49,661 bases of DNA from Planctomycetaceae bacterium (lineage in GTDB: Bacteria > Planctomycetota > Planctomycetia > Pirellulales > UBA1268). The stretch is taken from positions 1 through 49,661 of the forward strand of contig SXWA01000266.1 of the NCBI GenBank assembly GCA_005791575.1. Direction: 5' to 3'. Below the pieces are notes generated by a model that was given only the letters and a program-made list of their open reading frames with translations, had not been told where the DNA came from and did not search any database. Both the position numbers and the translations under genes were made by a program. Shown one piece after another: positions 9,723 through 18,724 of the stretch (position 1 is its first letter; the number at the start of each line of letters is the position of its first letter).

Positions 9723-9762
9723 GGTGCCGGGAGTGCAACTCCCGTGAAAAGCGCAGCTTTTC
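9684..9762 (+). repeat. Four-hairpin dispersed element, copy 1
   Basis: CAGGCTCTG-GACA-AACAGCCTG (imperfect); GCACCTCA-GGGA-TGAGGTGC; CGGGAGT-GCA-ACTCCCG; GAAAAGC-GCA-GCTTTTC. Near-identical to 40238..40316. Confidence 0.95.
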
Positions 9763-9835
9763 GAGTGGCCAAAGGCCATGGATGGACCTTGGCCACGGGC
9801 TGCTATGCCGGCCTGGAGGATGCCTGCCGGCCGCC

Positions 9836-9892
9836 CCCGTGAGCCAGGTACCCGTGAGCCAGGTACCCGTGAGCCAGGTACCCGTGAGCCAG
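9836..9892 (+). repeat. 15-bp tandem repeat x3.8 (CCCGTGAGCCAGGTA)
   Basis: Read directly; perfect copies. Confidence 0.97.
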
Positions 9893-9939
9893 CCGGCTGG
9901 GAGGAAACGGAGCCCCGCGGCAGCGTGCCCCCGCGACGA

Positions 9940-12192
9940 TCACTGCAGGGCGGGGGCAGGGTTCGCGTTTGGGGGATCGATGCCGACCCGGGCGAGGCTG
10001 GCCACGCCTCCGGCGAGCGCCTGGAGATAGTCGACCGTCACGTTCATCGCCTCGCTGAAGTAGAAGTCCTTCTTCACGATCGGTCGGCGTGCATCGCCAC
10101 CTTCCTCTTCCGCCTGCTCCTCGGCCTCGGCAGCCTTGCCCTCGTTCCATTGCCGGACGAACTCCTCCTCGACGAGGGAGATCGTCTTCTCGCTCTTCCG
10201 TTTCTTGTAGCGCGTGATGTCGTCCTGCACCTTCTGGAACTCCGCGTTGGCGCCCACGCGGGCGGCCGAACGCTCGCGCAGCGTGCGCACGAGATCCTCG
10301 TTGACGCGACCGGTGTCGCGAAATTCGGCTGCCGGCACCTTGTCGACAGTGATCGCGTAGTCGAGATCCGCCTCGCCAACCGGCAGGTGGGTACTGATGC
10401 TCGGCAGTTCGACGTCGCTCTTCACCCCCTCGAGCTGCGTGCTGAGCCCGCCCGGCCGGTAGAACTGCTGCATGGTGATCTTGATCGCCCCGAGGGAGGG
10501 GGCGTTGGGCATCCGTTGGAACAATTGACGCCCCAGATCGAGCAGGCTCTGCACCGTCCCCTTCCCGTGGGTCGATTCGTCGCCGATCACCAAGCCACGG
10601 CGGTAGTCCTGGATCGCCCCGGCCACGATCTCGCTGGCGCTGGCGCTGAACTTGCTGGTCAGCAGCACCAGCGGCCCGTCCCAGACCACGCCCGGCTCGG
10701 GATCCTCGAACTTCTGCACCAGCTTGTTGGGATCCTTGATCTGGACCACGGGGCCAGAGTCGATGAACAGGCCGGTGAGTGAAATCGCCTCCGGCAGCGA
10801 TCCACCGCCGTTGCTCCGCAGGTCGAGGGCGATGCAGTCCACCCCTTGGCGCCGGAAATCCTCGATCAGCCGCCGGCAATCGCGTGTGCTGCTCTTGTAT
10901 TCGGCCTGTCCCTGCCGGGCCCCCGCCATGTCCATGTAGAAGCTCGGCAGGTTGATGAACCCGATGCGAAAGGGGGTGCCGTCGGGCTTGAGCCCGGCCT
11001 CGATCAACTCCCCACGCGCCTCGCTGTCGGTGAGTTCGATCTTGGCGCGGGTGATGTCGTAGATCTTCGGGGCGTTCTGCCCGACCGGGATCACCTTGAG
11101 CCTGACGATCGTCCCGCGTTTGCCGCGGATCAGCTTCACCACCTCGTTGATGTTGAGGTCGACGACATCGACGACCTCGCCCTCGGTCCCCTGACCGACA
11201 CCCACGACGCGGTCCTTCTTCTGCAGGCGACCGTCGCGATCGGCCGCACCACCGGGCACCAGTTCGGCCACGGTCGTATAGCCGTCCTCGTTCCTGAGCG
11301 AGGCCCCGATGCCGTCGAGCTGGAGCCGCATGCCGATCTCGAAGTTCTCCAGCGTGCCCGGCGACATGAAGCTCGTGTGCGGATCGAGGCTGCTGGTGAG
11401 CGACGAGAGGTAGGTCTCGAGCAGTTCATCGGATGTCATCTGGTGCATCCGCTTGGAGAACGAACGGTACCTCCGGTGGAGCTTGTCCTTCGCCTCGTCG
11501 TCGGGCGTCTTCTCCATCTTCTGCACGAGCAGGTCGTATTTGATCCGCTTCCTCCAGATGTCCTCCGCCTCGGCCTCGTTGCGTGCCCAGGCCGTCTCGT
11601 CACGATCGATGACCATCGTCTCGGCGACGGTGAAATCCTGTGCGCCGTCGATCAGCCGCTCGATGAGCGGCAGTCGGGAATCGACCCGCTCGAGGAATCG
11701 CCGGAAAACTTCGTAGGCGAACGACACGTCGCCACGTTTCACCATGTCGTCGAGGGATTCACGCTTCTGCATGAAGCCATCGATGTCGCTCTGCAGGAAA
11801 TAGACCTTCATCGGGTCGAGGGCCTCGAAGAAGGTCGCAAACCAGCGCCGGGCGATCTCGTCGTCGATGCCGCGCCGGGTGAAATGCTCCCGCTCGAGCA
11901 GGTTGCGGACTGCAAGCGTGATCTGCCGGTCGTTCGGGCCCGGTTTCTGGGCCGCGATCGGGGCCGTGGCCTCCTGGGCACGCGCCGGGACAACGACGAG
12001 GGCGGCGACAAGCAGGATCAGGCCGTGGACCAAGGGCCTGGCGCACCGCGGCAGGGGGGGGCAGATCCGGTCCGCTCCGGGCATCCCGGTGGCGGTCGGC
12101 CGATTGCCACCGGACCACCTTGGCGTCTCGCTGACGGCTGCCACGGCTTCCTGACCCAGGCGTCCCCTCGACCCTTCGATGTTCGTCTTCAC
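9940..12192 (-). CDS. prc: Carboxy-terminal (tail-specific) processing protease, S41 family
   Basis: PDZ region GIGASLRNEDGYTTVAELVPGGAADRDGRLQ; catalytic KFSASASEIVAGAIQDYRRGLVIGDESTHGKGTVQSL; N-terminal Tsp-type domain and signal-like segment. Confidence 0.93.
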   Translation of the reverse strand: MKTNIEGSRGRLGQEAVAAVSETPRWSGGNRPTATGMPGADRICPPLPRCARPLVHGLILLVAALVVVPARAQEATAPIAAQKPGPNDRQITLAVRNLLEREHFTRRGIDDEIARRWFATFFEALDPMKVYFLQSDIDGFMQKRESLDDMVKRGDVSFAYEVFRRFLERVDSRLPLIERLIDGAQDFTVAETMVIDRDETAWARNEAEAEDIWRKRIKYDLLVQKMEKTPDDEAKDKLHRRYRSFSKRMHQMTSDELLETYLSSLTSSLDPHTSFMSPGTLENFEIGMRLQLDGIGASLRNEDGYTTVAELVPGGAADRDGRLQKKDRVVGVGQGTEGEVVDVVDLNINEVVKLIRGKRGTIVRLKVIPVGQNAPKIYDITRAKIELTDSEARGELIEAGLKPDGTPFRIGFINLPSFYMDMAGARQGQAEYKSSTRDCRRLIEDFRRQGVDCIALDLRSNGGGSLPEAISLTGLFIDSGPVVQIKDPNKLVQKFEDPEPGVVWDGPLVLLTSKFSASASEIVAGAIQDYRRGLVIGDESTHGKGTVQSLLDLGRQLFQRMPNAPSLGAIKITMQQFYRPGGLSTQLEGVKSDVELPSISTHLPVGEADLDYAITVDKVPAAEFRDTGRVNEDLVRTLRERSAARVGANAEFQKVQDDITRYKKRKSEKTISLVEEEFVRQWNEGKAAEAEEQAEEEGGDARRPIVKKDFYFSEAMNVTVDYLQALAGGVASLARVGIDPPNANPAPALQ

Positions 12193-12360
12193 GCGTCAGC
12201 TCCTGCACACGACGATCGCCCGCACACCGCCCCGATCCGGCCCGACCACCACATTCTGCCAAGTCTGCCGCGCCGTGACGAGGCGGGCTGGGGCCTGACG
12301 TGGAAGATCGACGATCTCCGGATCGGCCCGCAGTCGTTCCCGATGCGTGGTTCCCCCAGC

Positions 12361-13194
12361 TTACGGCAATGGCGACGGCATGTCGCCCGTCGGGAGTGGG
12401 CCGGCGGCGGCGATCCGCGCCTGGAGGGCCTCGGCCACCAACGGATCGGCCCCGAGCCGCGACACGAGCACCCACTCGATCTCCGGATGCCCGGCCCGGG
12501 CCGTCGCCACGGCGGCCTCCACGTCCTGCTCGACCCGCCCACTGAACAGCAGATGCGGCTGCACCACGATCCGCCGCGGGCCGTCCGCTGCCGCCCGCTG
12601 GAGTGCCTCGGCCACGGTCGGCCGCGAGGCGGCCACGAAGCCGAACTCGGTCCGCAACGCGTGGGCACCACCACGATGGCGGTCGATCGCGGCGACCAGT
12701 TCGCCGAGACGGCTGAGCGCTCCGCCGTCGCTCGCCCCGCGCCCGACGACGACGTCGATGGTGTCGGCGACGGCGACGGGCCCACGCGAACCGACGGCTT
12801 CCTGACGACGATGGACCGCCAGCGCCACGATCGCCGGATGCACACCGAGGGGGTCGGCCTGGACGACCCGGGATCCGAGCCGCTTCGCCGCCGCCGCCAG
12901 GGCGGCAGGGACGTCCCGCCGGGCATGGCCGGCGGGAAAGAGGAGAAGTGGTGCGGCGATCACGTCGCGACAGCCCCGGGCGTGGAGGCGCTCGAGCGCC
13001 GTGTCGATCGAGGGTTCGAGCAGCTCGAGAAACGCGAGTTCGACCGCCATCGTGGGGTCGTCCGCCGCGACCTGGGCAGCCACGGCGCGGGTCTCCGCCG
13101 CCCCCACCGGATCGGTCGTGCCGTGACCGATCACGAGAACCCCCCACGAAGGCTCTGGACCGGACTGTTCACGGGGCGGGAAGAGAAGGTTCAT
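12361..13194 (-). CDS. cbiX: Sirohydrochlorin chelatase (CbiX family)
   Basis: GVLVIGHGTTDPVG, LEPSIDTALERL, APLLLFPAGHARRDVPAAL, VVQPHLLFSGRVEQDV. Start placed at MNLLFPP inside the longer ORF. Confidence 0.85.
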   Translation of the reverse strand: MNLLFPPREQSGPEPSWGVLVIGHGTTDPVGAAETRAVAAQVAADDPTMAVELAFLELLEPSIDTALERLHARGCRDVIAAPLLLFPAGHARRDVPAALAAAAKRLGSRVVQADPLGVHPAIVALAVHRRQEAVGSRGPVAVADTIDVVVGRGASDGGALSRLGELVAAIDRHRGGAHALRTEFGFVAASRPTVAEALQRAAADGPRRIVVQPHLLFSGRVEQDVEAAVATARAGHPEIEWVLVSRLGADPLVAEALQARIAAAGPLPTGDMPSPLP

Positions 13195-13279
13195 CGGGTC
13201 ACCCTCGAGGCATCGTCCGGCAACGGCATCGTAGCCATCGGCAGGGGTATAGTGGCCGGGGTTTTGCCCGACCGTCGCC

Positions 13280-14377
13280 GTGCGCCTCCCCCGGTCGGAC
13301 CACCGCTGTTCCCCGCTGCCCCGTGCCGTGCCCACTCCAGCCACCGAACCGCCGCCAATCGACGGATCCACCGCGGTCCTCGAACTCCTCGTCGCGGACC
13401 GACGGGGCCCCTGCTTCGCGCTGCCGAGCGACCGGGCCACCACCCTCGGTCGGTCGTCGGACGCCGACATCCCCCTCGGCGACCGGCTCGTCAGCCGCCT
13501 CCACGCGAGCATCCGGCTCGAGCCAAGCGGCTGGACACTGCGGGATCTCGGCAGCCGGAACGGGACGCGGCTCGACGGTGCCGCCGTCGGCAGCAGCCCG
13601 CTCCACGCCGGAGCGCTGATCGGCATCGGCACCTTCACGTTGGTGTTCCACACGCCCTCACCAGCGGCCCGGCCGACGCTGCCGGAGGGGTGGCAGGCCC
13701 TGCGCCGGTGCACGACGGCCGAACTCGTGGGAGACGCCTTGCAGCGCCGCGCCGCCCCCACCGAACAGGCTGCCCGGCTGCTTGCCCGGCACGTGGCGGC
13801 GCTGCGGCTCCTGGGGTGCGCCAGCGCGGAGGAGACCGCCACCGCGGTGGTGGAACTGGCACTGGCACACTGCGCGCTCGGCGCGGTCGCTTGGTTCGCC
13901 GCGGAACCGGCCGCCGCGCCGCTGTGCAGCGCGCCGGAGGGCAATCGGCTGACCAGCATCTTCACGCCGCAGCTCCATCGCGCGATCCTCGACGGGGGCC
14001 TCGCGGTGTGGCTCACCCCGGCCACGGCGGCCAGCGGCCCGACACCACGCGGGGATCTGCTCTGCATCCCCGCGGGCCCGTCCCCGGCACCGCTGCTGGT
14101 GGCGTATTGCCCCGACACGCCGCTGCGTTCCGCCGACGGCGAGTTCCTCGCGGTGGTGGCCTCGCTCGCAGCGGCGCGCCACCAGGCCCCTCCGGCCACC
14201 GACGGGATCGCCGCCTCGGTGGCCACGGCCCGGACCCTCGACGTCGCCGCCTGGCAACGGGCGCTGATCGCCGAAGCGGTGCGGCGTCACGATGGCAACG
14301 TCATCGCCGCCGCACGGGCACTGGGCATGAGCCGGGCCACGCTCTACCGGCGCCTCGGTCGCGTGCCGAAGGCATGA
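13280..14377 (+). CDS. FHA domain protein with C-terminal Fis-type helix-turn-helix (possible GAF-like middle)
   Basis: FHA: TTLGRSSDADIPLGDRLVSRLHASI...LRDLGSRNGTRLDG; C-terminal AVRRHDGNVIAAARALGMSRATLYRRLGRV. Confidence 0.85.
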   Translation: MRLPRSDHRCSPLPRAVPTPATEPPPIDGSTAVLELLVADRRGPCFALPSDRATTLGRSSDADIPLGDRLVSRLHASIRLEPSGWTLRDLGSRNGTRLDGAAVGSSPLHAGALIGIGTFTLVFHTPSPAARPTLPEGWQALRRCTTAELVGDALQRRAAPTEQAARLLARHVAALRLLGCASAEETATAVVELALAHCALGAVAWFAAEPAAAPLCSAPEGNRLTSIFTPQLHRAILDGGLAVWLTPATAASGPTPRGDLLCIPAGPSPAPLLVAYCPDTPLRSADGEFLAVVASLAAARHQAPPATDGIAASVATARTLDVAAWQRALIAEAVRRHDGNVIAAARALGMSRATLYRRLGRVPKA

Positions 14378-14432
14378 GCCACTGGCCAGCCTCCGCCATC
14401 CATTCGCCATCCATTCGACGGCGCGGTGACGC

Positions 14433-15788
14433 TCAGTGGAGCGACGCCCCCCCAGCCGGCGTGTCACCGGCGGAGACCGACGCCCGGAGGCGCACCGCCA
14501 GGAACGCCACCACCACGAGCACCGCGACCGCGACCACGAAGGGGAGCACGTGCGAGGGGTGCAGTCCGAAGAGGAACGAACCGCAAAACGGCCCGATGAT
14601 CCGCCCCAGGGAGGCGAACGACTGATTCACCCCCAGGACCTCCCCCTGGCGCGCCGCGTCGGCCTGGCGTGAGATCAGCGCCGACACCGAGGGATTGACG
14701 CAGGCGAAACCGGTCACGGCCACCGCGGCCGCCACGTAGAACAACACCATCAACCCCCGGCTGCTTCCCGCGGCCGGGTCGCGATAGACCCACCAGGCGA
14801 TGAGCCCGAGCAGACCGAGACCGACGATCAACAGGCCGATCCCGGCGGCGAGCATCCGCTGTTCGGGAAACCGTTTCGCCAGCGGACGGTAGGCGCCGCC
14901 TGCCAAAAGAAGCATCAGGCCGATGAAGGCGAACACGAGGAAGTTGTCGTTGTCGTTCATGCCGAAGGCCGACTCCGTGAGCCGCGCGAGCGTGGCCTCG
15001 AAGTTGGCGAACGCGACGATCGAGAGGAAGTAGACGAGCACGAGGCTGCCGACGGCCGGCATGGCGAGGACTGACGCCATCCGGCCCAGTCCCGAACGCC
15101 GCCGCTCGCCCGCAGCCCCTGCCGGCCGCGTCTCGCGGAACACCGCGATCGCGATCAGCAGCGCCACCAGCGACAGCGCCGAGGCGATCGCCCCCACGCC
15201 CCACGGCTGCTGCCGGAAGAGGGCCAGACCGAAGTAGGCGATCAGAGGACCGAGCGTGAATCCGCCGCCGAAGGCGATCCCGATCAGAGCCATGCCGCGG
15301 GCGCGGTTCTGCGGCGTGGTGCAGTCGGCGATCACCGCCGCCGCCGTGCCGACGCTCGCACCGGCGATCCCGGCGCCGATCCGCGAAAGGAGCATCAACC
15401 CGATGGCGAGGGCCGCCCGCTCGCGGGACGGAACCGGATCGGTGGGGACCGTCACGGCGACCGCGTAGAGCGCGTAGAAGACCACCGACCCCGCGAGGCT
15501 CAGCAGCAGCAGCGGGCGGCGCCCCACCCGATCCGAGAGCCGGCCCCAGAGTGGGCTGAAGAGGAACTGCATCAGCGAGAACGTCGAGAACAGCACGCCG
15601 ATCACCGCCCCGATGGCCAGCGGCGAGAGCCCCAGTGCCACGAGATAGGGCTCCGCCTGGCGGGGCATCACCGGGAGCACGATCCCGAAGCCGAGCAGAT
15701 CGATGAACACGGTGAGAAAGATCACCAGCAGCGCCGCCCGGCCGGTGGCCGGCGAAATGGCGACTGGGCTGGTAGACTGCTCGGGCAT
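14433..15788 (-). CDS. MFS transporter (TCR/Tet-like)
   Basis: FLTVFIDLLGFGIVLPVMP, PLWGRLSDRVGRRPLLLLSL, multiple TM segments; start placed at MPEQSTS. Confidence 0.88.
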   Translation of the reverse strand: MPEQSTSPVAISPATGRAALLVIFLTVFIDLLGFGIVLPVMPRQAEPYLVALGLSPLAIGAVIGVLFSTFSLMQFLFSPLWGRLSDRVGRRPLLLLSLAGSVVFYALYAVAVTVPTDPVPSRERAALAIGLMLLSRIGAGIAGASVGTAAAVIADCTTPQNRARGMALIGIAFGGGFTLGPLIAYFGLALFRQQPWGVGAIASALSLVALLIAIAVFRETRPAGAAGERRRSGLGRMASVLAMPAVGSLVLVYFLSIVAFANFEATLARLTESAFGMNDNDNFLVFAFIGLMLLLAGGAYRPLAKRFPEQRMLAAGIGLLIVGLGLLGLIAWWVYRDPAAGSSRGLMVLFYVAAAVAVTGFACVNPSVSALISRQADAARQGEVLGVNQSFASLGRIIGPFCGSFLFGLHPSHVLPFVVAVAVLVVVAFLAVRLRASVSAGDTPAGGASLH

Positions 15789-17121
15789 GAAGGGGATCCA
15801 GCTCACCGGCGGCCGTGTTCCACCGGCGGCCATGAGCGTGTCGGAGCTGAGTGCCCGCGTCAAGGACCGGATCGAGCCTGCCTTCGCCGACGTCTGGGTG
15901 GCGGGCGAGGTGTCGAACGTCGTCCGGGCGTCGTCGGGCCACGTCTACCTGTCGCTCAAAGACGATGAGGCGGTGCTCCGGGCGGTGGTCTGGCGCGGGA
16001 CGGTGTCGACCCTGGCGATCGAACCCGCCGACGGACTGGCGGTGGTCTGCCATGGGCGTCTCGAGGTCTACCCACCGCGTGGCAGCTACCAGCTCACCAT
16101 CGACCGGCTCCATGCGGTCGGCACCGGGGGGCTCGAGGCCCGGCTCCGGCAGCTGCACGCCCGCCTCGCCGCCGAGGGACTGTTCGCGGCGGAGCGCAAA
16201 CGACCCCTGCCCGCGGTGCCGCAGCGGATCGCCGTCGTCACCAGCCCCGCCGGGGCGGCGATCGCCGACTTCCTCCAGACACTCGCCAACCGCTGGCCGG
16301 CGTGCGCGGTGGTGGTCGTGCCGGCCCGCGTGCAGGGGGCCGGCGCCGCCGAGGAGGTGGCGACGGCCATCGCCCGGGCCGCTCACCTGACTCCACCCGT
16401 GGAGGTGATCGCCGTGATCCGCGGCGGTGGCAGCCTGGAGGATCTGTGGGCCTTCAACGAGGAGCCGCTGGTGCGCGCGGTGGCCGCCTCCCCGGTGCCG
16501 GTGGTTTCGGGGGTCGGTCACGAGACCGACGTCTCGCTGTGCGATCTGGTGGCCGACGTCCGCGCGCTCACGCCGACCGACGCCGCCGTGCGGATCAGCC
16601 CCGACCGGCAGGCGCTCCTCGCCCAGGTGGCGCTGGTGCAGCCGCGGCTGTCGATGTTGATGACGCGGCAGTTGGCGACCGCCCGGGAACGGCTCGAGCG
16701 GCTCGCTGCCTCCCGCGCGTTGACGATGCCCGAACGGCTCGTCGCCGGGCGCCGCGACCTGGTCTGCGAGCGCGCCGCGCGGCTCGACCGTCTGATCCGG
16801 ACCCTCGTCCGGCACGCCGGTGACCGGCTCGCCGCCGTCGCCGGCCGGGTCGAGGCGGCCAGCCCGCTCCAGATCCTCTCGCGCGGCTATTCGGTGACGA
16901 TCCGCGATGCTGGATCCGCCGACGGGATGGCGGTGCGCGACGCGGCCGAAGTGGAACCGGGTCAGCGCCTGCTGACACGGCTGGCACGCGGCCGGGTGTG
17001 GAGCATCGTGGAGCGCAGCGCCGCCGACCCGGAGCCGCGCGTGGACGATCCGCCCGCCGGCGCCGCGGCGCCCCGGCCCGTCACCTCCGGCCAACGCCCC
17101 TCAGGAGATCCGTCACGATGA
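15787..17121 (+). CDS. xseA: Exodeoxyribonuclease VII large subunit
   Basis: VWVAGEVSNVVRASSGHVYLSLKD, RIAVVTSPAGAAIADFLQTL, VIRGGGSLEDLWAFNEE, GVGHETDVSLCDLVADVRALTPTDAA. Alternative ATG at 15832. Confidence 0.95.
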   Translation: MKGIQLTGGRVPPAAMSVSELSARVKDRIEPAFADVWVAGEVSNVVRASSGHVYLSLKDDEAVLRAVVWRGTVSTLAIEPADGLAVVCHGRLEVYPPRGSYQLTIDRLHAVGTGGLEARLRQLHARLAAEGLFAAERKRPLPAVPQRIAVVTSPAGAAIADFLQTLANRWPACAVVVVPARVQGAGAAEEVATAIARAAHLTPPVEVIAVIRGGGSLEDLWAFNEEPLVRAVAASPVPVVSGVGHETDVSLCDLVADVRALTPTDAAVRISPDRQALLAQVALVQPRLSMLMTRQLATARERLERLAASRALTMPERLVAGRRDLVCERAARLDRLIRTLVRHAGDRLAAVAGRVEAASPLQILSRGYSVTIRDAGSADGMAVRDAAEVEPGQRLLTRLARGRVWSIVERSAADPEPRVDDPPAGAAAPRPVTSGQRPSGDPSR

Positions 17122-17567
17122 CCCGTCGCGAGCCGGGCGGCCGTCCGCACCGCCCCACCGAGCCGAACACTCCCCACCCTGCGTCAGGCACGCCATCCCC
17201 CCGACACGCAGACCCTTCCACGACGGTGTCGTTCGAGGACGGGCTCGACCACCTCGGCCGGATCGTCGACCGACTCGAGACCGGTGAACTCGGCCTGGCC
17301 GATGCGATCGGAGCGTACGAGGAGGGCATCGCCCTCGTCCGGAGGCTCCATGGGCAGCTGGCGGAATGCGAGCAGCGGGTGGAGATGCTCGCGGCCAATG
17401 CCGCCTCACCCGCCGACACCACGCCAAACGTCGCGGACACGGCCGGGGGAATGGGCGACGAGCGGTGGGGAGGGGGCCAACGGCCCGCACACCGCCCCCC
17501 TGCGCCCCCCCGACCAGGCCGCCCACGACGGCTCCCCGGGATGGACGATCCCGGTCACGGCGTCTAA
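17118..17567 (+). CDS. xseB: Exodeoxyribonuclease VII small subunit
   Basis: SFEDGLDHLGRIVDRLETGELGLADAIGAYEEGIALVRRLHGQLAECEQRVEML; 4-nt overlap with xseA. Confidence 0.92.
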   Translation: MTRREPGGRPHRPTEPNTPHPASGTPSPRHADPSTTVSFEDGLDHLGRIVDRLETGELGLADAIGAYEEGIALVRRLHGQLAECEQRVEMLAANAASPADTTPNVADTAGGMGDERWGGGQRPAHRPPAPPRPGRPRRLPGMDDPGHGV

Positions 17568-17673
17568 ACTTCCCGAACTCGGGGGACGGACGTTTACCCA
17601 CTGTTTTCCCGCGGTCAGACGCGACTCTTCGGCGTGCGGGACCCCACGTTCCGATCTTCGTGAGCATCCGGTC

Positions 17674-18636
17674 ATGGCAGCGGTCGAAGGAGCGTCGATC
17701 GCCACGATGACCGAACCACCGCTGGCACTCGAGGAGGTCCGGGCGTTCATCGACCCCCGGCTCGACGCGGCGTTGGCACCGTCCCCCGACGCCTCCCCGC
17801 GGCTTCTCGAATCGATCCGCTACGCCCTGCTCGCGCCGGGCAAACGGTTGCGCCCCGCGCTTGCCCTCTGGGCGGCCGAGGCGGTCGCGCCGGTGGGTAT
17901 GGCTCGGGAAACCGCCTGGGAGGCAGCGGCGGCGGCGGCAATCGCCGTCGAGATGATCCACGCCTACTCACTGGTCCACGACGATCTCCCGGCGATGGAT
18001 GACGACGACCTCCGTCGCGGTCGCCCCACCTGCCACCGGGCCTTCGACGAGGCGACCGCGATCCTCTGCGGCGATGCCCTGCAGGCGCTCGCCTTCACCA
18101 CGCTCGCGGCCGGGATGCCGGCGGCAACCGCGACGCGGTCCGTGCTCGTGCTGGCGCAGGCATCCGGCCCCGACTCCCTCGTCGGCGGCCAAGCCGACGA
18201 CCTGGCGGTCGAGCGTGGCTGGCAGCCCGACCTTTTGTCCGCGCCGGCGGACGAGCAGGTGCGCTGGCTGGAACGGGTCCACCGCCGGAAGACCGGCGAA
18301 CTGTTCCGGGCGGCGGTCGCCCTCGGTGGCCTCGCGGTGCAGGCCACCGATGAGCGTTTGGCCCTTCTCGACACCTATGCCCGTCACTTCGGCCTTGCCT
18401 TCCAGATCGCCGACGACCTTCTCGATGCCGAAGGCAACGAGGCGGTCGTGGGAAAGCGCGTCGGCAAGGACGCGGAACGGGGCAAGCTCACGTTCCCCAC
18501 CGTGGCGGGACACGAGGCCAGCCGCCGGCGGGCCGGAGACCTTGCCGCATCGGCACGATCCGCCACCGACACCCTCGGCCCGGCGGCTGCGCCGCTGGGC
18601 CGACTGGCCAGTTGGATCGTGGACCGCGATCATTGA
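17674..18636 (+). CDS. ispA: Polyprenyl (farnesyl/geranylgeranyl) diphosphate synthase
   Basis: LLAPGKRLRPAL, HAYSLVHDDLPAMDDDDLRRGRPTCH (DDxxD), FQIADDLLDAEG. Alternative start 17707. Confidence 0.93.
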   Translation: MAAVEGASIATMTEPPLALEEVRAFIDPRLDAALAPSPDASPRLLESIRYALLAPGKRLRPALALWAAEAVAPVGMARETAWEAAAAAAIAVEMIHAYSLVHDDLPAMDDDDLRRGRPTCHRAFDEATAILCGDALQALAFTTLAAGMPAATATRSVLVLAQASGPDSLVGGQADDLAVERGWQPDLLSAPADEQVRWLERVHRRKTGELFRAAVALGGLAVQATDERLALLDTYARHFGLAFQIADDLLDAEGNEAVVGKRVGKDAERGKLTFPTVAGHEASRRRAGDLAASARSATDTLGPAAAPLGRLASWIVDRDH

Positions 18637-18724
18637 CCCGTCGATCCCCGCGCCGGCGACCGCCGGCCGGTGACCTCGACCCACTTGCTGCCCCGCCAAT
18701 CGCAGTCACAAGGACGTACCGGCC

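Noticed and set aside
14378-14432. 11-bp duplication GCCATCCATTC x2 in the convergent FHA/MFS gap
   Set aside because: Only two copies; too short to support function on its own.
10846-14625. 1,259-aa plus-strand ORF
   Set aside because: Antisense shadow of prc and cbiX; composition is Arg/Gly/Asp-rich with no domain motifs, as expected from high-GC third positions.
14464-17094. 876-aa minus-strand ORF
   Set aside because: Runs antisense to xseA and out of frame with the MFS gene; both real genes have clear motifs.
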